64,000 nt of DNA from Synechococcales cyanobacterium bin31.maxbin.ball.101 (GTDB lineage Bacteria; Cyanobacteriota; Cyanobacteriia; Leptolyngbyales; Leptolyngbyaceae), in assembly GCA_013298165.1 (NCBI GenBank), contig JAAFJU010000002.1:1-64000 (forward strand). Direction: 5' to 3'. Positions 56,025-64,000 of the stretch are shown here, in pieces; positions within the stretch are counted from its first letter, which is position 1, and every line of letters begins with the position of its first letter. The position numbers were made by a program, and so were the translations under genes. The notes below the pieces were generated by a model, which searched no databases, was not told the DNA's origin, and saw only the letters and a program-made list of their open reading frames with translations.

Positions 56025-57755
56025 ATGCCTACTACCACTACCCGTCCCCGTGATGTTCAAGTCGCCGAAATTGCTCCCAGCACCACCATCATCCGATCGC
56101 GCATCTGGGACCAACTGCGGTTTGAGGCCGAGTATGCCAAAGGTAAAGGTACGACGGTCAACAGCTATTTGATCCAAGCTCGGGAAGTCGCCTTGATCGA
56201 CCCTCCTGGCGGATCCTTCACCGATGTATTCATCGAAGACCTCCAGCAGCATGAGTACTACCAACAGATCGATTACATCATCCTCAACCACATCAACCCC
56301 AACCGCCTCGAAACCCTTAAAGCCTTACTGCCCCTTGCTTATCGGGCTAAAATTGTCTGCTCTCGTCCCGCCGCTAATACCCTCAAAGCCGCATTTCCCG
56401 ACCAAGAACTGCCCATTCTTGCCGTTCGCGCAGGCGATGTCCTAGATCTGGGCGAAGGTCACGAACTGAAATTTATTACCAAACCCACGCCGCGCCATCC
56501 TGACGGCCTTTGCATTTACGACAGCAAAACGAAGATCTTATTCTCCGACAAACTCTTTGGATCCCATGTTTGTAGTGATGAGCTGTTTGACGAAAACTGG
56601 AAAGCGCTTCAGGACGATCGGCAATACTACTTCGACAACATCCACGCCGCCCAATCCAAACAAGTCGAAACCGTCCTCGACAAACTCAGCCTATACAATC
56701 TCAAACTTCTCGCCCCCGGTCATGGTCCCCTGGTGAAGTACAGCGTTAGCCGCCTGCTCATGGACTATCGCGACTGGTGCAACGACCAGACCCAAAAGAC
56801 CCTAACCGCTCTCCTGCTCTACACCTCTGCCTATGGCAACACGGGACTGATGGCCAATGCGATCGGTGCTGGACTCAGTGGTTCGGACGTGCAGGTGATG
56901 GCCATGAACTGTGAGATTTCAACTCCCGAAGAGATTACGGACGCGATCGAAGCCTGTGATGGTTTCATCATCGGCTCTCCCACCCTCGCAGGCCACGCCC
57001 CCACCCAGATCCAAACCGCGTTGGGTCTGATTTTATCTGGTGCGTCTAAAACAAAACTGGCTGGGGTATTTGGGTCCTATGGCTGGAGTGGAGAGGCGAT
57101 CGACATTTTGGAATCAAAACTCCTCAACGCGGGCTATCCCCTAGGCTTTGAAACCCTGCGCTGCAAATTCACGCCGACGCCTGAAGTGCTGACTGCCTGC
57201 AGTGCTGCCGGAGCCGACTTCGCCAAAGCCCTGAGAAAAACCCAAAAAGCGCGTCCACCGATTCAAGCGTCAGCAGCGGAAGCTACGAGCGATCGGACTG
57301 AACTCGCTATGGGCCGCATCATCGGATCCCTTTGTGTTGTCACCCTTCAACGTAGCGATGTGAAATCGGCGATTTTGACTTCTTGGGTGTCTCAAGCGAC
57401 CTTCACACCACCGGGGATCACGATCGCAATCCCCAAGGACGCCGCTGAAAACACTTTGGATCACAGTGGGGATCCCTTCGTCCTCAACGTCCTCCGCGAA
57501 GGTAAAAACCTGCGCCGCCACTTCCAAAAAATCACCACCACAGGCCAAAACCCCTTCCAAGAAGTCGAAATCGACATCGCCCGCAACGGCAGTCCGATTT
57601 TGAAAGACGCGCTGTCCTACCTGGAATGTACCGTCCAAACTCGCATGGACTGCGGGGATCACTGGCTAATCTATGCGATCGTCAACACCGGAAAAGTCCT
57701 AGAAACCAACGGCACCACCGCCGTCCTCCACCGCAAATCCGGCAGCGCCTACTAA
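56025..57755 (+). CDS. flv1: Flavodiiron protein Flv1
   Basis: 576 residues. Same three domains as Flv3, but the diiron site is lost: the motif reads H89-I-N91-P-N93-R94 instead of HxExDH, the next His is Arg157 and Asp is Lys176; only the last His (H233) remains. This pattern and PRDVQVAEIAP, IIRSRIWDQLRFE-EY fit Flv1. It forms heteromers with Flv3 for O2 photoreduction. It follows flv3 by 164 bases, so the pair could be one transcript. Confidence 0.94.
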   Translation: MPTTTTRPRDVQVAEIAPSTTIIRSRIWDQLRFEAEYAKGKGTTVNSYLIQAREVALIDPPGGSFTDVFIEDLQQHEYYQQIDYIILNHINPNRLETLKALLPLAYRAKIVCSRPAANTLKAAFPDQELPILAVRAGDVLDLGEGHELKFITKPTPRHPDGLCIYDSKTKILFSDKLFGSHVCSDELFDENWKALQDDRQYYFDNIHAAQSKQVETVLDKLSLYNLKLLAPGHGPLVKYSVSRLLMDYRDWCNDQTQKTLTALLLYTSAYGNTGLMANAIGAGLSGSDVQVMAMNCEISTPEEITDAIEACDGFIIGSPTLAGHAPTQIQTALGLILSGASKTKLAGVFGSYGWSGEAIDILESKLLNAGYPLGFETLRCKFTPTPEVLTACSAAGADFAKALRKTQKARPPIQASAAEATSDRTELAMGRIIGSLCVVTLQRSDVKSAILTSWVSQATFTPPGITIAIPKDAAENTLDHSGDPFVLNVLREGKNLRRHFQKITTTGQNPFQEVEIDIARNGSPILKDALSYLECTVQTRMDCGDHWLIYAIVNTGKVLETNGTTAVLHRKSGSAY

Positions 57756-57770
57756 ATTCCGATCGACCAT

Positions 57771-57844
57771 CGAGGGGTGAGCGGAGTCGAACCCCGTCAA
57801 CAAAAACAACCGCCCTTCTGAGTAATTCTCAAAAGGGCGGTTGT
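57771..57844. terminator. Inverted-repeat copy and bidirectional terminator between flv1 and the Ycf66 gene
   Basis: The CGAGGGGTGAGCGGAGTCG copy (57771-57796) is followed by ACAACCGCCCTT and AAGGGCGGTTGT (57806-57844), a 12-bp stem shared by both convergent genes. Confidence 0.88.
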
Positions 57845-57866
57845 CTTAAAATTCTAAACTCTAAAT

Positions 57867-58883
57867 TTAACCTTCCTCAATTCGTTTCTCTACTGCCTCT
57901 ACGATCGCATCCCCAAACTCATCCACCACCGTCACCGCCGCCTCAACCGCCCCTTCAGCCGTCTCCTCAGCCACAACGTCCGTCACAACCTCAGGCGAAA
58001 CGCTGGGTTTCACAGCCGTCATGTCATCGGCAGAAATCGAAGCGCTTGTTGGCTTCATGGCGGTCATGTCGTCAGCAGAGATCGAAGCACTCGTCGGTTT
58101 TGCTACCGTGGTCTCTTCTAGATCCCCGAAGTCAAAATCATCATCCATCTCAGGTGCTGGAACCGCAGGTTTGGCTTCGGGTTTCACATCAGATTTCACA
58201 TCAGCCGCTTCGTCTTTGCCCTTGCGAACGTAGACCTCTTTATTCTTCTTCGGCGCATTGAGACCCGTAGCCATCCCCTTGGCCCGATCGAATAACCCAC
58301 CCAGCGGATTCTCAGTCGCAGGCTTGGTAAAGGACTTCATGGCAGGTTTCGCGGCCGTCATGTCAATTTCCGCCTTGGGAGGATTGCCGAAGTCTTCGGG
58401 CTTCAGGGGCACATCCGCTCGTTTCAGTGCCTCAGCCGTCTCTTCAGCCACCGCTGCCCCTGTTTCCGTTCCTGTCTCCACCGCCACTCCCATATCTTGA
58501 ACGGCAGTCTGGGCCTTATTGATAGCTCCCTGAGCTTGAGTTTTGAGCTTGGTGGCCGTCTCGGACTGGGTCAACCCTGTGATCCGATCGCGCCAGCCCT
58601 TGACCTTCCCACTGTTGACCCGATCGCCCTCGGGTGTTGCATTCCAGCGAGACTCGATCGTTTGCCAGCCCAGCCAGCCGATCAGCCCCACGCTGGCCAT
58701 CTGCCCCAGCAGTACACCCCCAGTAATCCGTCCGGCACAGACCCAAAGCACCAACCCATAAAACAACCCCACGCCACTCCAGGCGAGGTCATTCTTGCGA
58801 GACACCTCCGGCAACACAAAGGTCGCACTATATAAGCCCGCACTCGCAACAATCACCAACAGAGCCAAAACATAGGTCAGCAT
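57867..58883 (-). CDS. ycf66-like: Ycf66-family protein
   Basis: 338 residues. The N-terminus has three membrane helices (MLTYVLALLVIVASAGLYSATF, SGVGLFYGLVLWVCAGR, GVLLGQMASVGLIGWLGWQTIESRW), the Ycf66 domain known from plastids and cyanobacteria. A long charged, disordered tail (100-338) follows. It contains the direct repeat KPTSASISADDMTA at about residues 266-293, encoded by a near-perfect DNA repeat. Function is unknown. Confidence 0.85.
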   Translation of the reverse strand: MLTYVLALLVIVASAGLYSATFVLPEVSRKNDLAWSGVGLFYGLVLWVCAGRITGGVLLGQMASVGLIGWLGWQTIESRWNATPEGDRVNSGKVKGWRDRITGLTQSETATKLKTQAQGAINKAQTAVQDMGVAVETGTETGAAVAEETAEALKRADVPLKPEDFGNPPKAEIDMTAAKPAMKSFTKPATENPLGGLFDRAKGMATGLNAPKKNKEVYVRKGKDEAADVKSDVKPEAKPAVPAPEMDDDFDFGDLEETTVAKPTSASISADDMTAMKPTSASISADDMTAVKPSVSPEVVTDVVAEETAEGAVEAAVTVVDEFGDAIVEAVEKRIEEG

Positions 58884-58937
58884 AGCGCCAAGCCTCCAGA
58901 TGCAAAAACTAACAACAACAATCCAATCGCCTAATCG

Positions 58938-59018
58938 CCGGACTTCGACTCCGGACTTCGACTCCGCTCAGTCCTCTACCATCTCCGTGGGCTGAGCGGA
59001 GCCGAAGCCCGAAGCCCA
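58938..59018. repeat. Inverted-repeat copies upstream of the Ycf66 gene and gnd
   Basis: CCGGACTTCGACT is duplicated in tandem at 58938-58977, with the second continuing CCGCTCAGTCC; an opposite copy follows at 58987-59018, ending GCCCGAAGCCC. Confidence 0.8.
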
Positions 59019-59199
59019 CTTTCACAATGAAGGACAAACCCCCGATCGAAAAGGGGGATTTTCCGATCCATCACTTTTCTCTCTCCAGTGCGATCCCAAA
59101 ACTTTCATTCGGTTTTACGCCACCTCCAAAACAGCGCGTTACCCTGTTGAAGGTATAAACGACGATCGTTCTCTAGATTTTAAGTACAACATAAAACTT

Positions 59200-60609
59200 A
59201 TGACTCAAAGCTTTGGTGTGATTGGATTGGCCGTCATGGGCGAAAATCTAGCGCTTAACGTAGAACGGAACGGATTCCCGATCGCCGTCTACAACCGTAG
59301 TCGCGAAAAAACCGATGAATTCATGAAAACCCGCGCCGTCGGGAAAAACGTAAAAGCAGGCTATACCCTCGAAGAATTCGTACAACTCCTCGAACGTCCC
59401 CGCAAAATTCTCATCATGGTCAAGGCGGGCGACCCCGTGGATGCCGTGATTAATCAACTCAAGCCCCTGCTCGACGAAGGGGATATTCTCATTGATGGCG
59501 GCAACTCGCTGTTCACCGACACCGATCGGCGCGCCGCAGAACTCGAAGCCGAAAAATTCACCTTCATCGGCATGGGTGTCAGTGGTGGGGAAGAAGGCGC
59601 ACTAAATGGCCCTAGCCTCATGCCTGGAGGCACCTCCACCGCCTACAAATACCTGGAACCGATCTTGGTCAAGATCGCAGCCCAGGTCAACGATGGAGCC
59701 TGTGTGACCTACATCGGACCGGGTGGCGCGGGTCACTACGTCAAAATGGTCCACAACGGGATTGAGTACGGCGACATGCAGCTCATCGCCGAAGCCTACG
59801 ACCTGTTGAAAAACGTCGCAGGACTGAGCGGTGACGAAATCGCCCAAGTCTTCACCGACTGGAACAAAACCGACGAACTCAACTCCTACCTGATCGAAAT
59901 CACCGCAGACGTCTTCCGCAAAAAAGACGACGACACCGGGAAGCCCCTCGTCGAAGTCATTCTCGACGCCGCAGGCCAAAAAGGCACAGGTCGCTGGACT
60001 GTCAACAATGCCCTAGAACTCGGCGTGGCCATCCCCACCATCACAGCAGCCGTGAATGCCCGGATTCTGTCCTCCATCAAGGCAGAACGCATGGCAGCGG
60101 TAAAGCTGCTCTCTGGTCCAGAAACCAGTTTTGAGGGCGATAAAGCGGCATTTGTGAACCAAGTACGGGATGCCCTCTACTGCTCCAAAATCTGCTCCTA
60201 TGCCCAAGGGATGGCCTTGCTCAGCGCTGCCTCTAAAGCCTACGGGTTTGGGTTGGATTTAGCTGAATGTGCGCGGATTTGGAAGGGTGGCTGCATCATT
60301 CGGGCGGGCTTCCTGGATAAAATCCGTGCTGCCTTCAGTGCGGATCCCCAATTGGCCAATCTTCTGCTCGCCCCCGAGTTTCGCGATACGGTCCTGAGCC
60401 GTCAAGGGGCATGGCGATCGGTCATCATGGAAGCTGCCCGTTCCGGTATTGCCGTCCCAGCCTTCAGCGCCTCGCTGGACTACTTCGACAGCTACCGCCG
60501 CGATCGTCTTCCCCAAAATGTCACCCAAGCCCAACGGGACTTCTTTGGTGCCCACACCTACGAGCGCATCGACAAGCCGGGTGTCTTCCACACCGAATGG
60601 ATGAGCTAA
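59200..60609 (+). CDS. gnd: 6-phosphogluconate dehydrogenase, decarboxylating
   Basis: 469 residues, standard. NADP motif GLAVMGENLALN, GVSGGEEGA, catalytic Lys in GAGHYVKMVHNGIEYGDMQ and WKGGCIIRA are intact. It yields ribulose-5-P and NADPH in the oxidative pentose phosphate pathway, the main dark sugar route of cyanobacteria. It has its own terminator. Confidence 0.97.
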   Translation: MTQSFGVIGLAVMGENLALNVERNGFPIAVYNRSREKTDEFMKTRAVGKNVKAGYTLEEFVQLLERPRKILIMVKAGDPVDAVINQLKPLLDEGDILIDGGNSLFTDTDRRAAELEAEKFTFIGMGVSGGEEGALNGPSLMPGGTSTAYKYLEPILVKIAAQVNDGACVTYIGPGGAGHYVKMVHNGIEYGDMQLIAEAYDLLKNVAGLSGDEIAQVFTDWNKTDELNSYLIEITADVFRKKDDDTGKPLVEVILDAAGQKGTGRWTVNNALELGVAIPTITAAVNARILSSIKAERMAAVKLLSGPETSFEGDKAAFVNQVRDALYCSKICSYAQGMALLSAASKAYGFGLDLAECARIWKGGCIIRAGFLDKIRAAFSADPQLANLLLAPEFRDTVLSRQGAWRSVIMEAARSGIAVPAFSASLDYFDSYRRDRLPQNVTQAQRDFFGAHTYERIDKPGVFHTEWMS

Positions 60610-60632
60610 GGTTCCAAACCTAGATTTCAAAT

Positions 60633-60667
60633 AAAAAACGCCCAAGGACTTAATCCTGGGCGTTTTT
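60633..60667 (+). terminator. Terminator of gnd
   Basis: AAAAAACGCCCA-GGA and TCC-TGGGCGTTTTT form a strong stem followed by T residues, 23 bases past the stop. Confidence 0.93.
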
Positions 60668-62268
<1,601 letters not shown>

Positions 62269-62301
62269 GCAAACCGGGGTTTTGCCATGGGCAACGCTCT
62301 G

Positions 62302-62421
62302 CGAACGGCTCCGCTCACCCCTCAAGCAATGAACTTCGTGGGCTGAGCGGAGTCGAACCCCAAACCCAATGAACTTCGTGGGCTGAGCGGAGTCGTAGCT
62401 TGCGTCCGTCAGGACTAGCCC
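62302..62421. repeat. Inverted-repeat cluster with tandem duplication and long form
   Basis: CAATGAACTTCGTGGGCTGAGC occurs twice (about 62328 and 62368), each with GGAGTCG. The second copy continues GTAGC..GCGTCC..CAGGACTAGCCC to 62421, the long form also seen at 4888-4921. Confidence 0.85.
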
Positions 62422-62445
62422 GAACCCAATCAGCATCAGCGTTCT

Positions 62446-62751
62446 ATGAAGCCATCTATTCGAATTGCTTTGATTTGTACCACCACGATCGCTCCTGGCT
62501 TACTTTTTGCGGGCATTAGTACCTACTATTTATTTCAGGATTGGGCGGCGTTGGACCGATCGTTTCAGCAGTTTGTGAAGGTGAGTCAAACGGCTCAACC
62601 CACCGTGCCTCAATTGCTCATCGCCAAAGCCGCCGAGGACCGTCATCGGATTAATTGCTTTGCGGAGGGCATTGGGGTTTTGGGTGGGTGGGGCATTGCG
62701 GCGATCGGTCTCCACGCCCTTCTCAGCCCAAAAAAAGGTTCTAAAATCTAA
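62446..62751 (+). CDS. Small membrane protein between sqdB and sqdX
   Basis: 101 residues with two membrane helices (LICTTTIAPGLLFAGISTYYLF and GIGVLGGWGIAAIGLHALL), joined by a polar loop. Short Lys tail. It lies between the two sulfolipid genes and is probably co-transcribed; any role is not known. Confidence 0.6.
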   Translation: MKPSIRIALICTTTIAPGLLFAGISTYYLFQDWAALDRSFQQFVKVSQTAQPTVPQLLIAKAAEDRHRINCFAEGIGVLGGWGIAAIGLHALLSPKKGSKI

Positions 62752-62781
62752 AATCCAAAATCCAAAATTCTTACCGCTTCC

Positions 62782-63912
62782 ATGAGAATCGCCCTATTTA
62801 CCGAAACCTTCTTGCCCAAAGTAGACGGCATCGTCACTCGCCTCAAGCACACCGTCGAACATCTGCAACGCCAAGGCCATCAGGTTTTGCTTTTTTCTCC
62901 GGAAGGCGGTCTAAGGGAATATCAAGGCGCACAAATTCAGGGCATTAATGGGTATCCCCTGCCTTGGTACCCGGAACTCAAAATGGCCTTCCCGCGCCCT
63001 GCGATCGGCCATCAACTGAAAAAATTCCAGCCCGATCTAATTCACGTTGTGAATCCCGCTATTTTGGGACTTGGCGGCATTTACTATGCCAAAAAACTCC
63101 GAATTCCCCTCGTTGCTTCCTACCATACTCATTTACCCAAGTACCTAGAACACTATGGTTTGGGGAGTCTGGAAGGGCTGCTGTGGTTTTTGCTGCGCCA
63201 AGCTCACAATCGCGCAAGGCTTAATCTTTGTACGTCGAGTGCGATGGTGAATACGCTGACGGACCATGGAATTCGCAATACGGATCTGTGGCAGCGCGGC
63301 GTTGATACGGAGACTTTTCATCCGAGTTTGGAAAGCTATGAGATGCGATCGCGCTTAACCCAAGGTCATCCTGAGGATCCGCTGTTGTTGTATGTGGGGC
63401 GGTTGGGGGCTGAGAAGGAAGTCGATCGGATCAAGCCGATTTTACAATCTATTCCTAATGCTCGTCTTGCGCTGGTGGGTGATGGACCCAACCGATCGAA
63501 TTTGGAGAAGCATTTTGCGGGAACGAATACGCATTTTGTGGGGTATTTGGCGGGGAAAGAATTGGGTTCTGCCTATGCTTCGGCGGATGCGTTTATTTTT
63601 CCATCGCGGACGGAGACGTTGGGATTGGTGCTGCTCGAAGCGATGGCGGCGGGCTGTCCGGTGGTGGCGGCAAATTCGGGAGGGATTCCTGATATTGTGA
63701 CGCCGGGGGAAAATGGTTATCTGTTTGAGCCGCAGGATGAAATGGGAGCTATTAAAGCCACGCAGCAGCTTTTGGGGGATCGTCAGCAGCGATCGTTCTT
63801 ACGCCAAAACGCTCGTCAAGAGGCAGAGCGCTGGTCCTGGAGCGCTGCAACTCAGCAACTCACCGATTATTACGCCACGACCCTCGGCAGAATTCCCGCG
63901 ATTGTTCCTTAA
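62782..63912 (+). CDS. sqdX: Sulfoquinovosyltransferase SqdX (SQDG synthase, GT4)
   Basis: 376 residues. ALFTETFLPKVDGIVTRLK, VASYHTHLPKY, YVGRLGAEKE and the C-terminal GT4 motif FPSRTETLGLVLLEAMAAGCPVVA are those of SqdX/SQD2. It moves sulfoquinovose from UDP-SQ to diacylglycerol. Gene order sqdB-(small protein)-sqdX. Confidence 0.94.
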   Translation: MRIALFTETFLPKVDGIVTRLKHTVEHLQRQGHQVLLFSPEGGLREYQGAQIQGINGYPLPWYPELKMAFPRPAIGHQLKKFQPDLIHVVNPAILGLGGIYYAKKLRIPLVASYHTHLPKYLEHYGLGSLEGLLWFLLRQAHNRARLNLCTSSAMVNTLTDHGIRNTDLWQRGVDTETFHPSLESYEMRSRLTQGHPEDPLLLYVGRLGAEKEVDRIKPILQSIPNARLALVGDGPNRSNLEKHFAGTNTHFVGYLAGKELGSAYASADAFIFPSRTETLGLVLLEAMAAGCPVVAANSGGIPDIVTPGENGYLFEPQDEMGAIKATQQLLGDRQQRSFLRQNARQEAERWSWSAATQQLTDYYATTLGRIPAIVP

Positions 63913-63927
63913 TTCCGGCCCCAAAGA

Positions 63928-63961
63928 AAAATTCCCTCCAGACCTAAATCCGAAGGGAATC
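63928..63961 (-). terminator. Terminator for a minus-strand gene beyond the window
   Basis: ATTCCCT and AGGGAAT pair around a 16-base loop. Read on the minus strand it ends in a T-run (AATTTTTC), so it probably ends a convergent gene to the right. Confidence 0.6.
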
Positions 63962-64000
63962 CCCTAAATTGACCTAAACCCGATCGTCCCAAAACGACTA

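Overview
This window comes from a beta-cyanobacterium. The evidence is carboxysome genes (ccmM C-terminal part, ccmN), a phycobilisome gene (apcD), chlorophyll synthesis (chlH), flavodiiron proteins (flv3-flv1), sulfolipid synthesis (sqdB-sqdX), a phylloquinone gene (menD) and a Ycf66-family gene. The whole window is also saturated with CGATCG/GCGATCGC (HIP1-type) words, which are typical of many cyanobacteria. Species cannot be fixed from the sequence; a Leptolyngbya/Pseudanabaena-like lineage is only a guess. No ribosomal RNA, complete insertion sequence, phage module or CRISPR array was seen.

Layout. 0-5 kb: 3' end of the carboxysome operon (ccmM, ccmN), a Uma2 gene and small conserved proteins. 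5-10 kb: dipeptide epimerase, Rpn-type nuclease, DUF362 protein, then minD-minE-aroE. 10-12.1 kb: a complete PvuII-type restriction-modification system (methylase divergent from controller plus endonuclease), with a control region in between and an 11-bp tandem repeat running into menD. 12-21 kb: menD, MAPEG protein, then a minus-strand block of two tandem ATPase-nuclease paralogues bracketed by two related lipoproteins, then ilvA. 21-34 kb: DUF1266 and GIY-YIG-like genes, purL, ABC exporter, thiL, cobA-hemD fusion, devA/devC, MazG-like protein, two more Uma2 genes. 34-42 kb: two cyanobacterial hypotheticals, chlH, apcD, tRNA-Ser(UGA), metallophosphoesterase. 42-54 kb: acidic low-complexity protein, cobyrinate diamide synthase, fourth Uma2 gene, an AAA ATPase plus TOPRIM-like pair (candidate defence), tgt, cobS, a voltage-sensor-like channel coupled to a GlmS-like SIS protein, queD and queE. 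54-64 kb: flv3-flv1, Ycf66-like protein, gnd, sqdB, small membrane protein, sqdX.

How it works together. Most genes are housekeeping or photosynthetic: carbon concentration, pigment synthesis, electron-sink flavodiiron proteins, thylakoid sulfolipid, cobamide (cobA, cbiA, cobS) and queuosine (queD, queE, tgt) synthesis. Accessory genes are scattered singly: one restriction system, one ATPase/TOPRIM pair, one tandem ATPase-nuclease pair, four Uma2 genes and one Rpn gene. Intergenic DNA is colonised by several short inverted-repeat families, the commonest built on the core CTGAGCGGAGTCGAAG, and these have altered or supplied some gene ends.
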